From Alkalibacterium sp049389645 (GTDB lineage: Bacteria > Bacillota > Bacilli > Lactobacillales > Carnobacteriaceae_A): a stretch of DNA of 64,000 nucleotides. The notes below the pieces were generated by a model, which saw only the letters and a list, made by a program, of their open reading frames with translations, was not told the DNA's origin and searched no databases. The position numbers and the translations under genes are program-made. This document shows, one piece after another, positions 17,419 through 26,002 of the stretch. Within the stretch, counting starts at the first letter, position 1; each line of letters begins with the position of its first letter. The stretch covers positions 682,001 to 746,000 of the forward strand of contig NZ_CP186540.1 of assembly GCF_049389645.1 (NCBI RefSeq). The letters run 5' to 3'.

Positions 17419-18780
17419 TCACTTCATCGTCACAAATTCCTCAGCAGCCGTTGGATGAATAGCGATTGTGCGGTCAAAATCTTTTTTAGTCGCTCCCATT
17501 TGCATCGCCACAGCGAAACCTTGGAGCAATTCATCCATTCCTTTGCCTATACCGTGTAACCCGACTACTTTTTCATTTCTCCCAACACAAACAAGTTTCA
17601 TATACATTTTTTGTCTATTATCCGTAATCGAGCTATGCATCGACGCAAACTCCGTTTTATAAATTTTAATGGCTTCTTCAGGGTATTCATCTCTCACTTG
17701 TTCTTCAGTCATACCAATTGTTCCAATAGGTGGATGCGTAAATATAACTGTCGGAATATTATTATAATCAAGGTACTCATCCTTCTTACCATTGAAAACC
17801 CGTTCAGATAAATGTCTTCCAGCAGCAATCGCTACAGGTGTCAATTCCGCTCTCCCTGTCACATCGCCCACTGAATAGATATTATCTCCTGTTGTGTTCT
17901 GGAAACGATCCACTTCAACGTATCCACCCGGATAAAGATTTACTCCAGCAGCTTCTAGATTTAAGCCTTTAGTGTTAGGCACTCTGCCTGTCGCCCATAA
18001 AACTTGTTCTGCTTCATGTGTCGTTCCATCTTCAAAATGTACACAGAGGGTCTTGGGATCTTTCTGTTCGACCCTAACCACCGTTTTATTCACATGAATA
18101 TGACGCCCTTCACTTTCTGAGATAGCCTGGAATCCCTCGCATATTATAGAGTCGAAATTATATAAAGGGGCCGGTTTTCGAACGAATAAATGAGTCTCTA
18201 CGCCTAAAGCATTAAATATCCCACTCATTTCAACGCCAATGTACCCTCCACCAATTACAGCAATACTTTCCGGTAACTCTTCTAAACGAAACACATCATC
18301 TGAAACAATGCCTAAATCTCCACCGGGGATACTTAAACGTTTCGGTTTCCCTCCAGTAGCAATTAAAATATGACTAGCTGAAATTTCCTGACCGGCGACT
18401 TCTACAGTTGAATCGTCTATAAATGTGGCTCTTCCTTTTATAAGTGTGATATCGTTCGAATCCAGCCCTTTTTTATAAGCTTTATGTAGAAACGAGATGT
18501 ATTTTTCTCTATTATCCATCATTTTCTTATAATTGAAGACAGGTTCATGTTCCAGTTCGATACCGTAATCATTTGCGTAAGAATGAATCGATTCCATCAT
18601 TTCAGCGACATACCACATCACCTTTTTAGGTACACAACCTAAGTTGACGCAGGTACCTCCAAGTTGATCTTCTTCAATTAAAGCGACACGCGCACCATGC
18701 ATGGCTGCACGATTAGCAGAAGCGATCCCTCCACTTCCCCCGCCAATTACTAAATAATCATAATCATAATGTTTAGTCAT
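17419..18780 (-). CDS. gor: Glutathione-disulfide reductase
   Basis: 453-aa FAD/NADPH disulfide reductase of normal length. FAD-binding GGGSGGIASANRAA lies near residues 13-26; the redox-active pair is Cys44/Cys49 in CVNLGCVPKK. The NAD(P)-binding repeat is IGGGYIGVEM, and the C-terminal dimer-interface block IHPTAAEEF carries the catalytic His. It reduces GSSG with NADPH. Its start overlaps the stop of the upstream GT8 gene (ATGA), an unusual partner. Trypanothione or another low-mass disulfide is a less likely alternative substrate. Confidence 0.92.
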   Translation of the reverse strand: MTKHYDYDYLVIGGGSGGIASANRAAMHGARVALIEEDQLGGTCVNLGCVPKKVMWYVAEMMESIHSYANDYGIELEHEPVFNYKKMMDNREKYISFLHKAYKKGLDSNDITLIKGRATFIDDSTVEVAGQEISASHILIATGGKPKRLSIPGGDLGIVSDDVFRLEELPESIAVIGGGYIGVEMSGIFNALGVETHLFVRKPAPLYNFDSIICEGFQAISESEGRHIHVNKTVVRVEQKDPKTLCVHFEDGTTHEAEQVLWATGRVPNTKGLNLEAAGVNLYPGGYVEVDRFQNTTGDNIYSVGDVTGRAELTPVAIAAGRHLSERVFNGKKDEYLDYNNIPTVIFTHPPIGTIGMTEEQVRDEYPEEAIKIYKTEFASMHSSITDNRQKMYMKLVCVGRNEKVVGLHGIGKGMDELLQGFAVAMQMGATKKDFDRTIAIHPTAAEEFVTMK

Positions 18781-19649
18781 ACTCTACTCCCTTTTCTAAA
18801 TATTGGTTGTTCATTCTCTAAGTTGTAAGCTCTTCGTTCAAAGTCAAAATAATAGTTTCCTAGTGTGTACCTATATTTTTCTCTTTCTTTCCATGGCTTA
18901 TGTTTCCCGGAATAATGAATAAACACAACTTCTTTTTCAATCATTTGGAGATTATACTTGTGAGGAAAAAGAATATTTAATTTTTCATATACTCTAGGAT
19001 CCATATTATACAGACGCCAATCTTCTTCCAAGATATCATTGACGTAAACCAAGTTGAAGATGTCCTGATCAGGTAAGATGAGCACAGATTTGTTTTCTCT
19101 TATTGCCTCGACGATTTTATTTGCGTCCCCTACCTTTCGAAGTTTTTCCAAATTCATCAACACCACTCCGGAATTAAAATAATCATCGGATTCGAAGTTT
19201 CTCAAACGTAGATTATTGAAAGGCTGGATCCATTTTGTTTTATATTTATAATTCGTCGCAATAAAGGATTTACCCTGAAAGGATTTATTATAAAAGGGTT
19301 TGATGTCATTCATAGCAACAATGTCCGGGTCGAGGTATAAAATGCGATCTATATCATTCGGTAAGATATAAGGGGCAAACATCCAAAGATACATTTCCAA
19401 AGCATAGTAACGCGTGATGGCCACTTTATCTGATGATTCAAAATGATTTTTACTATAAATAGCGATCAGTTCATTATCGCCCTCACTCTCAATATACCGA
19501 CGTAAATCTTCTAAAGATTGCTCGCTTATTCCAGCATGTAACAAATACATTCGAAAAGATTCATTCGGATGATTCTCTACAAGCGATCGAATCAACACTT
19601 TTAAAGGATAGATATAATTTTCATCTAGAGAAAATAGTATATTGATCAT
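18777..19649 (-). CDS. Glycosyltransferase family 8 protein
   Basis: 290 aa with a GT-A fold. The Mn-binding DxD is Asp107-Asp109 in YLDPDI; a second-half LPDQDIFN block and the HYSGKHKPW motif near the C terminus are family signatures. GT8 enzymes are retaining galactosyl- or glucosyltransferases that often modify lipooligosaccharide or wall glycans; the donor and acceptor are unknown here. It is the first gene of a unit with gor (4-bp overlap). ATG preceded by GAGGCG. Confidence 0.88.
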   Translation of the reverse strand: MINILFSLDENYIYPLKVLIRSLVENHPNESFRMYLLHAGISEQSLEDLRRYIESEGDNELIAIYSKNHFESSDKVAITRYYALEMYLWMFAPYILPNDIDRILYLDPDIVAMNDIKPFYNKSFQGKSFIATNYKYKTKWIQPFNNLRLRNFESDDYFNSGVVLMNLEKLRKVGDANKIVEAIRENKSVLILPDQDIFNLVYVNDILEEDWRLYNMDPRVYEKLNILFPHKYNLQMIEKEVVFIHYSGKHKPWKEREKYRYTLGNYYFDFERRAYNLENEQPIFRKGSRV

Positions 19650-19797
19650 CTTGACGCCTCCAAACTAACACTTTCTAAATATTATTATACCGGTTATTGA
19701 ATAAAAAAACACATAAATGGTATTTACTGTTTCTTTTCCTTTTAAACACTCAACTATTCTACTATAATAAAAGACAGGATAAAAAGGAGAGAAGCAA

Positions 19798-20376
19798 ATG
19801 GAGAAGAAAGATTTATATATCGAACTCTTTAAATCAACATTCTTTTTAAGCATGTTTACTTTTGGTGGAGGTTACGTCATCGTTCCACTGATGGAAAAGA
19901 AATTTGTAAATGAATTAGGGTGGATCAATGAAGATGAAATGCTTGACCTGATCGCATTGGGACAATCCGCCCCCGGACCAATCGCAGTCAATACGTCTAT
20001 ATTAGTTGGGTACCGAATGGCTGGTGTTCCTGGTGCCATGGTAACTGTATTGGGTACTATTATACCTCCTTTATTTATTATGACTGCCTTAGCTTATATT
20101 TATTTAGCTGTAAGAGATAACGCGATTGTTAATAATGTTTTGCTCGGAATGCAGGCCGGTGTTGCCGCAATAATCGTGAATGTCGTCTATAATATGGGGA
20201 AACGGGTTGTAGACCAGAAGAAACTAATTCCAGTCTTTGTTATGATTGCCGCATTGATTGCAGGAATTATTTTTCAAGTTAATATTTTATGGCTCTTATT
20301 ATTCTCAGGTATCATAGGTGCAATGACAACAGTTTGGGAAATGAAAAATAGTGAGCATAAGGAGGATAACAAATGA
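19798..20376 (+). CDS. Chromate transporter family protein, half-size subunit 1
   Basis: 192-aa short-chain CHR-family protein: one CHR domain with about five membrane helices. The signature FTFGGGYVIVPLMEKKFV lies near residue 21 and GQSAPGPIAVNTSI near 60. RBS AAAGGAGAGAAGCAA precedes the ATG. It overlaps the second half-size gene by 4 bp; short-chain CHR proteins typically occur as such pairs, with each likely inserted in opposite orientation. Chromate export is known for some members, but the natural substrate here may be another anion. Confidence 0.9.
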   Translation: MEKKDLYIELFKSTFFLSMFTFGGGYVIVPLMEKKFVNELGWINEDEMLDLIALGQSAPGPIAVNTSILVGYRMAGVPGAMVTVLGTIIPPLFIMTALAYIYLAVRDNAIVNNVLLGMQAGVAAIIVNVVYNMGKRVVDQKKLIPVFVMIAALIAGIIFQVNILWLLLFSGIIGAMTTVWEMKNSEHKEDNK

Positions 20377-20936
20377 TTCTTATCGAATTACTCCTTAGTT
20401 TTTTCAAAATAGGACTATTTAGTTTTGGAGGAGGTTATGCCGCTTTACCCCTCATCGAACAAGAACTGATCCATGTCCAAGGTTGGATTACCAATCAGCA
20501 ATTCATAGATATTTTGACGCTTTCTGAAATGACTCCAGGACCAATAGCTATCAACGCAGCTACCTTTGCGGGCAATCAGATTGCAGGAATATCGGGAGGC
20601 GTTGTCGCGACTATTGGTGTGACGCTCCCTTCAGTAATAATCGTTCAAATATTGGCCTATTTTTACTTTAAATATAAAAACATTACTATGGTGCAGGGCA
20701 TTATTCAAGGATTGCGACCGGCCGTCGTTGCACTGATAGCTTCTGCCGGCTTGACTATCTTCTTGACTGCTATGTTTGGCCATAGTGATTGGCCACTTGA
20801 TCTGGCAGAATTCAACTGGATTTCCGTTATTTTCTTTAGTATATCTATATTACTGATGCGAAAATATAAAGCGAGCCCTATCCAAGTCATTTTAATTACT
20901 GGTATAGCAGGCGGTATTGTTTATACTCTCCTATAA
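20373..20936 (+). CDS. Chromate transporter family protein, half-size subunit 2
   Basis: 187-aa partner of the preceding gene with the same CHR blocks (FSFGGGYAALPLIEQELI and SEMTPGPIAINAATF). The ATGA overlap indicates coupled translation and a heteromeric carrier. The two halves share the family motifs but are clearly diverged, so this is the established paired form, not a recent duplication. The unit ends at a bidirectional terminator 9 bp after the stop. Confidence 0.9.
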   Translation: MILIELLLSFFKIGLFSFGGGYAALPLIEQELIHVQGWITNQQFIDILTLSEMTPGPIAINAATFAGNQIAGISGGVVATIGVTLPSVIIVQILAYFYFKYKNITMVQGIIQGLRPAVVALIASAGLTIFLTAMFGHSDWPLDLAEFNWISVIFFSISILLMRKYKASPIQVILITGIAGGIVYTLL

Positions 20937-20944
20937 TAAAATAA

Positions 20945-20994
20945 TGACCGAGGCAATGGAGATTTCCACTGCCTCGGTCACTTTTTTTATTTTT
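20945..20994. terminator. Convergent bidirectional terminator
   Basis: Stem TGACCGAGGCA/TGCCTCGGTCA with a 14-nt loop and T-rich tails both ways, between the CHR pair (+) and rnfD copy 1 (-). Confidence 0.92.
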
Positions 20995-22024
20995 AGCCAT
21001 TTTCACTTTGACGATTAAAGCTAACTTGCGGTCTCTTTGAATGTCCGTATATACGTGGCATCAACTTATTATCAATAAATGGTGCTAACCCATTCATGAT
21101 TAATATAGCATAACCTACCCCACCTGGATGGTCCAGTGTGATCCTAAAGAATGCGGTTAATACCCCACAACCGATGGCAAACACGGTTTTTCCTTCAGGA
21201 GTCAATGAGCCTGAACTGTAATCGGTGGCCATATAAGTAGCGCCAAAGAACAACGTTCCAGTTAGAGCATGCGTCATCATGAAATCAAAGTTAAAACCAG
21301 TCCATAATCCCATAACTACAACTGTAGTGAGTATATAAAGGATTGGAATTTTCGGATTGATGACCCTTCTGAAAATCAAATAAAGCATTCCGATTAAAAT
21401 TGCAAATTTAGAAGTCTCCCCAACATTACCACCTAGATTAAAGCCCATGAACAGATCGAACAATCCGGGTACTTCTTCGGCGACAGTTCGTGCACCGTCA
21501 CCAATATACTCTAATGGAGTCGCTGTCGAAACAGCATCTACTCCTCTATAACCACTTCCAAACAAACCAGCGGGCAATACCCAATTGGCCAGCCAAGGTG
21601 TAAAGAAGGCTTTTGTTGCAACCCTTCCGGCTACAGCTGGATTAAAGTAGTTCTTTCCGATACCGCCGTTAAATTGTTTGACAATAATAATTGCAAAAAC
21701 TGACCCAAACATGATCATCCATATTGGTGCTGTAACGGGCAGACTCAATGCAATCAACATTCCTGTAACAGCTGCACTATGATCATGAATCTTGATCGGT
21801 TTATAGGTTAACTTCTGATAAATAAATTCTGAAGCTACAGCAGTAGTGATCCCGATAAAGACCATACCTAATACCCACCAGCCAAAGAAGTAAGTTGCGG
21901 CAATGACAGGTGGAACCATCGCAATAATGACCTGATCCATTACCCATGCCGATGTTCGTTTACTTCGAACGTGAGGCGAAGGTCCTACACGTAATTTGCC
22001 TTTAACATCAACTGCTTGAGCCAT
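20993..22024 (-). CDS. rnfD: RnfD/NqrB-family membrane flavoprotein, copy 1
   Basis: 343-aa polytopic membrane protein close to the usual RnfD length. The covalent FMN site is recognisable as D-A-V-S-T-A-T-P-L with probable acceptor Thr169, a residue flavinylated by ApbE in characterised RnfD/NqrB proteins. NxFNPAxxGR (residues about 125-135) and the C-terminal PRIYGHSKRP block also fit. It follows rnfC copy 1 with a 3-bp gap, and its RBS AGGAGG lies inside rnfC. No RnfA, B, E or G gene is nearby. Role: probably passes electrons from the RnfC partner through membrane flavins; the acceptor is unknown. Confidence 0.9.
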   Translation of the reverse strand: MAQAVDVKGKLRVGPSPHVRSKRTSAWVMDQVIIAMVPPVIAATYFFGWWVLGMVFIGITTAVASEFIYQKLTYKPIKIHDHSAAVTGMLIALSLPVTAPIWMIMFGSVFAIIIVKQFNGGIGKNYFNPAVAGRVATKAFFTPWLANWVLPAGLFGSGYRGVDAVSTATPLEYIGDGARTVAEEVPGLFDLFMGFNLGGNVGETSKFAILIGMLYLIFRRVINPKIPILYILTTVVVMGLWTGFNFDFMMTHALTGTLFFGATYMATDYSSGSLTPEGKTVFAIGCGVLTAFFRITLDHPGGVGYAILIMNGLAPFIDNKLMPRIYGHSKRPQVSFNRQSENG

Positions 22025-22027
22025 AAT

Positions 22028-23353
22028 TTACTTCGCCTCCTGGTGTTTTATCGCTGCTTTCGCAGATCTGATATTTTCTAAAAGAGGAATTTTTGATGGA
22101 CAAATGAATGAACAATTGCCACACTCAATACAATCCATCGCACCTAATTCTTTTGCTTTTTCTATATTTCCTCTTTCAAATGCATCACTAATTAGAATTG
22201 GCTGCAAACTGACTGGACAAACATGGATACATTCAGCACACATGATACAATCCTGCTCGTCGCCAATGTTAGCTTCTTCAGGGGTTAAAACGGTAATAGC
22301 TGTTGTTCCTTTGATTATAGGCACTCCTAAATCAGAAACTGTCTTACCCATAAACGGTCCCCCGCCTAAAATTTTTCCTGGCACTTCTATGAATCCACCA
22401 CAATCTTCGATGAGCGAATCCATGGGTGTTCCAATTTTAACTCTCAAGTTTTTTGGGTTCTTGATCGGTGTTCCTGATACAGAAACAACACGCTCGATCA
22501 ATGGCTCTCCAAACTCACAAGCCCTATAGCAAGACCGGATTGTCGAAGTATTAAGTACGACACAACGGACTGCAGCCGGAAGACCACCTGGTGGCACTTC
22601 TCTCCCTGTTAAACTCTTGATCAAGTTTTTTTCAGATCCTCGTGGGTACATTGTTTTAAGTGGACGAACGCTGATGTCATCATAATCAGCAGATGCTTTC
22701 TCTAGAGCTTTTATGGCATCTGGTTTGTTGTCTTCAATTCCAATATAAATATGTTTCAACAATGGAAACAGTTTTCTTGATAGGTTGATTCCTTTAACAA
22801 TTTCATCGGGATGTTCGACCATGACTCGATGATCGGATGTAGAATAAGGCTCACATTCTGCACCGTTGATTATCAATGAATCAACAGTCATTCCAGGTGG
22901 TGGACTTAACTTAACAGACGTTGGAAATGTGGCTCCACCCATTCCTGCTATTCCTGCTTTTCTAACGGTACCCAGAATATCGTCTTTAGACATGTTCTGA
23001 GAATTGCCAGGTTCGACAAGAGGTTCTGCTTTTGTATAGTTATAGTCGTTTTTCACTATAATACAATCTGCTTCGCCACCAACGATCGGTCTTTTTTCTA
23101 ACGCAATAACTTCTCCAGAGACCGAAGCATAAATATTCGCAGACACAAATCCTCCTGCTTCAGCAATTAATTGTCCTGCTTTAACAGTGTCTCCGACTTC
23201 GACTACTGGTTTGGCTGGCGCCCCGATATGCATTGAAACAGGAAACACCATTATCTTTGGTACTGAAGCGTCTTCTATCGCTAAATTACTTGTGCGCGAC
23301 TTGTTTTCTTCCGGATGAGACCCGCCGTGTTTACCCATGAACGAAAAACTCAT
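22028..23353 (-). CDS. rnfC: RnfC-type NADH/flavin iron-sulfur protein, copy 1
   Basis: 441 aa from the ATG at 23353 (best spacing to AGGAAGG; a more upstream ATG at 23362 is too close). Domains: N-terminal barrel-sandwich region (MHIGAPAKPVVEVGDTVKAG), Rossmann-like NADH/FMN domain with GMGGATFPT and NGAECEPY, a SLBB-type region, and two ferredoxin-like 4Fe-4S motifs at the C terminus (CIMCAECIHVCP and CIECGNCSFICP). Around residue 270 it has an unusual NTSTIRSCYRACEFG segment where the other copy keeps NVGTFQAIYRAVRLG. It is cotranscribed with rnfD copy 1. Confidence 0.9.
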   Translation of the reverse strand: MSFSFMGKHGGSHPEENKSRTSNLAIEDASVPKIMVFPVSMHIGAPAKPVVEVGDTVKAGQLIAEAGGFVSANIYASVSGEVIALEKRPIVGGEADCIIVKNDYNYTKAEPLVEPGNSQNMSKDDILGTVRKAGIAGMGGATFPTSVKLSPPPGMTVDSLIINGAECEPYSTSDHRVMVEHPDEIVKGINLSRKLFPLLKHIYIGIEDNKPDAIKALEKASADYDDISVRPLKTMYPRGSEKNLIKSLTGREVPPGGLPAAVRCVVLNTSTIRSCYRACEFGEPLIERVVSVSGTPIKNPKNLRVKIGTPMDSLIEDCGGFIEVPGKILGGGPFMGKTVSDLGVPIIKGTTAITVLTPEEANIGDEQDCIMCAECIHVCPVSLQPILISDAFERGNIEKAKELGAMDCIECGNCSFICPSKIPLLENIRSAKAAIKHQEAK

Positions 23354-23414
23354 GTAAAACATATCCTTCCTACTTACTCAATTTTAAATTCACTCATTTA
23401 CATATGTAACTAAA

Positions 23415-23431
23415 TTGTGACGTTTTCACAA
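23415..23431. promoter_or_regulatory. Candidate operator upstream of rnfC copy 1
   Basis: Perfect inverted repeat TTGTGA-CGTTT-TCACAA about 60 bp before the rnfC start, in the divergent region with the MgtC gene. It resembles Rex (redox) or CRP/FNR-family half sites, but the 5-bp spacer is one shorter than the usual six. Confidence 0.4.
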
Positions 23432-23583
23432 TGAAAAGGTATTTTATTTATAATAATTTCAGTATACAATATTTCATTAAAAGATGAAAGTATTTAAATA
23501 TAACTTTGGCAAAAGTTTAAGACTTGTATTTCATGTACTTATTTATGATAATAAGATTAAACCATATGGAAAAGAGGGGTAGC

Positions 23584-24297
23584 ATGTCTATCAGCCAGTG
23601 GGAAATGTTTATGCGTTTATTATTAGCCGCATTTGTGGGAGGGATCATCGGTTACGAGAGAGAATTAAAAGGTCGAGATGCCGGCGTCCGCACACATACT
23701 CTGGTCAGTTTGGGGGCAGCTATCCTAACCATGACACAGCTTGAAGCGAGTAGCTGGCTGTTAGAATTTGCGAGAAACAATCCCGAATTATCCCACGTCT
23801 TATCTTCCGATATCACCCGTCTGACAGCTCAAATTGTTAATGGAATCGGCTTCTTGGGTGCTGGAACTATTATCGTAAGCAAACGGACGGTTTCCGGTTT
23901 AACAACTGCGGCTTCTATATGGGCTGTTGCCAGTTTAGGAATAGCTGTTGGGATGGGTTATTATTTCATGGCCATATCGAGTGCCTTTATTATGCTGATT
24001 GTATTACGAATAGTGAAAAGCATATTTAAAATAGATCGGACAAAACAATTAGAGATAAAATATAAATCTCGTGATGAGACCTTGAGGTTTCTAAATGAAA
24101 GTTTCAAAGAAAACAATATCACTATTGTATCAACGGATCATTCGATTACTTATTTTGAAGATGGCTCAACTATTTGTGAAGATCTCTATACGTTACATCT
24201 GCCCGTCAATTTTAATATGATGCAATATATTTCCAAAGTTGGCACTTATAAAAATATTTTGAAAATCAATACCATTAAAACCACATTTGATAATTAA
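23584..24297 (+). CDS. MgtC/SapB family membrane protein
   Basis: 237 aa from the ATG at 23584, chosen for its AGAGGGG RBS. Four to five N-terminal membrane helices carry family blocks GGIIGYERELKGRDAGVRTHTLVSLG and NGIGFLGAGTI (each read in separate parts of residues 15-110), followed by a soluble C-terminal domain of about 90 residues. Relatives affect growth at low magnesium and membrane energetics. It is transcribed divergently from rnfC copy 1, and sits between the two rnfCD pairs. Confidence 0.88.
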   Translation: MSISQWEMFMRLLLAAFVGGIIGYERELKGRDAGVRTHTLVSLGAAILTMTQLEASSWLLEFARNNPELSHVLSSDITRLTAQIVNGIGFLGAGTIIVSKRTVSGLTTAASIWAVASLGIAVGMGYYFMAISSAFIMLIVLRIVKSIFKIDRTKQLEIKYKSRDETLRFLNESFKENNITIVSTDHSITYFEDGSTICEDLYTLHLPVNFNMMQYISKVGTYKNILKINTIKTTFDN

Positions 24298-24373
24298 AAA
24301 AAGGCATGCAATGTCTTTTGAATGAAAAAAGGTGTTACCTTTTTCAACATTCAAGACTATTGCACGCCTTTTT
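24296..24373. terminator. Convergent terminator with large stem
   Basis: AAAAAGGC.TGCAAT.GTCTT.TGAATG pairs with CATTCAAGAC.ATTGCA.GCCTTTTT across a central AGGT/ACCT hairpin. It serves the MgtC gene (+) and the lipoprotein gene (-). Confidence 0.85.
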
Positions 24374-24809
24374 AGTTCACTTCAAACTCGGCAGTAAGTA
24401 CTTCACCTTCTATCTCACGCACTACCCGGTATTTTGCCGTATCTAGAGGTTCATAGTATTCCATATTCAATTCCTCTTGAGCTTCTTCTCCCGGGCCCAA
24501 AATATGAGCAATAAGGATAAATGCCATCTCTTCATCAGGTTCTACCATAAACCACGTGTTGTCTTCTTCTTTTTCTAATGTAAAGGCTATTCCATAAGAG
24601 ATATCATCTTCAGATTCATTCACGGTATTTAATCTGAACGTGTCATCCTCTGGATCATACTCATTCTTTTCAAGTTCTATTTTTACATTTTCCAGTGTAT
24701 TTACCTCTTCATAAGGAGACGGCTCAGCAGCGTCGGATGAGCATCCTCCTATAAAAAGCAAGCTACTGGTCAGTAGGATAAAATACATTGAATTTATTTT
24801 ATTATTCAT
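24372..24809 (-). CDS. Small lipoprotein with Ig-like (Big_14-type) domain
   Basis: 145 aa. A lipoprotein signal peptide ends at IGGC with the lipidated Cys at residue 23. The mature part is acidic and has a C-terminal immunoglobulin-like pattern (YGIAFTLEKEEDNTWF, then LGPGEEAQEEL and AKYRVVRE), as in small Firmicutes lipoproteins of unknown function. No FMN-binding motif is seen. It lies downstream of rnfD copy 2 on the same strand but behind a strong terminator; RBS AGAGGTGA precedes the ATG. Confidence 0.82.
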   Translation of the reverse strand: MNNKINSMYFILLTSSLLFIGGCSSDAAEPSPYEEVNTLENVKIELEKNEYDPEDDTFRLNTVNESEDDISYGIAFTLEKEEDNTWFMVEPDEEMAFILIAHILGPGEEAQEELNMEYYEPLDTAKYRVVREIEGEVLTAEFEVN

Positions 24810-24852
24810 TTTTTGTCACCTCTTTTTTCACTCTATATTACAGTATTCTACA

Positions 24853-24885
24853 TAAAAAAGCGACAGAATGCATGCATTCTGTCGC
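24853..24885 (-). terminator. Terminator after rnfD copy 2
   Basis: Perfect 26-nt palindrome (GCGACAGAATGCA and its complement) followed by six T on the minus strand. Confidence 0.92.
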
Positions 24886-24893
24886 TCGGTTGG

Positions 24894-26000
24894 TTATTTT
24901 TCAGTTAAAATATCACGCTTGGTTAACGGTTCTGTAAGATCATAATCTAAATGTACCTTTGGACGTTTCGTGTGTCCGTAAATTCTAGGCATAACCACTT
25001 TATCCACGAAAGGAATAATGGCATTCATAATTAAAATAGAGAACCCGACACCTTCTGGTGAGAAAAGAGAAATTCTAAAGGCTGCTGTTAATATTGCAGC
25101 GCCAATTGGGAATATATTTCGTCCCATCGACGTCAATCCACCTGATGAATAATCAGTGATAAAGAAGGTTGCACCTATGAGTAGCGATCCACTAAACAAA
25201 TGATAGAGCACAAACTGGAAGTCAAATCCTGAATAGACGAACATGATCAATGCAAAAGTTCCAATGTACAAGGCTGGAATTTTCGGATTAATAACTCTTC
25301 TAATAATTAAGAAGGCCATGGCAATTAAAATGGTTATAGAACTCGTTTCGCCGAGTGATCCTCCCCATCCGCCTTGGTTACCTAGAAACAAATTCCAGAG
25401 TGTTTGAGCGCCTTCGGGTATTTCAGAAACGCCACTTGAAATGTAGTAAAGTGGTGTTGCAGAAGAAACTAAATCAGGACCCCAAATTGTAGCACCTGTA
25501 ATCGCTTCTGCTGAACTAGCGGTCGTTAAAACATCCTCTCCGGCTACGAAAGCATTGACAATCCAAGGAGCCATCAAGTAGATGATACGTCCGCCAATAG
25601 CAGGATTAAATCTGTTTTTACCAATACCACCAGGAATCATCTTAATAAAGACAATAGCTATCACACTTACGATAACAGCAGCATACCAGGTCACGCCATT
25701 TGGCAAACTTAAACCAATCAACATCCCGGTAACGACAGCGGATAGATCTGTAATTGTGACACGCTTTCTAACGAGTCGTTCATACAAATATTCACTGATG
25801 ACACTTGTTAAAACGGCAACACCTGTGATAAATGGCACCTGTAAGCCAAAGAAATAAGTACCGGCTGCCAATGGAAGAAGCATAGCAATGATCACTTGTA
25901 ACATTATCCATTGTGACGACCATTTCTCAAAAATATGAGGTGATTCATCCAAGACCAAATCATAATCTGCTAAGGTGGTTTTTGTTTTATTTTTACTCAT
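24894..26000 (-). CDS. rnfD: RnfD/NqrB-family membrane flavoprotein, copy 2
   Basis: 368-aa paralogue of the 21-kb copy. The flavinylation motif is D-L-V-S-S-A-T-P-L with probable Thr182. Shared blocks are PGGIGKNRFNPAIGGR and PRIYGHTKRP. A segment of about 20 residues before the FMN site (ending ITGATIWGPDL) is longer than in copy 1, accounting for part of the size difference. Its start lies 2 bp after the rnfC copy 2 stop, with the RBS inside rnfC. Sequence divergence from copy 1 shows the duplication is not recent. It should form a unit with rnfC copy 2. Confidence 0.9.
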   Translation of the reverse strand: MSKNKTKTTLADYDLVLDESPHIFEKWSSQWIMLQVIIAMLLPLAAGTYFFGLQVPFITGVAVLTSVISEYLYERLVRKRVTITDLSAVVTGMLIGLSLPNGVTWYAAVIVSVIAIVFIKMIPGGIGKNRFNPAIGGRIIYLMAPWIVNAFVAGEDVLTTASSAEAITGATIWGPDLVSSATPLYYISSGVSEIPEGAQTLWNLFLGNQGGWGGSLGETSSITILIAMAFLIIRRVINPKIPALYIGTFALIMFVYSGFDFQFVLYHLFSGSLLIGATFFITDYSSGGLTSMGRNIFPIGAAILTAAFRISLFSPEGVGFSILIMNAIIPFVDKVVMPRIYGHTKRPKVHLDYDLTEPLTKRDILTEK

Positions 26001-26002
26001 CT

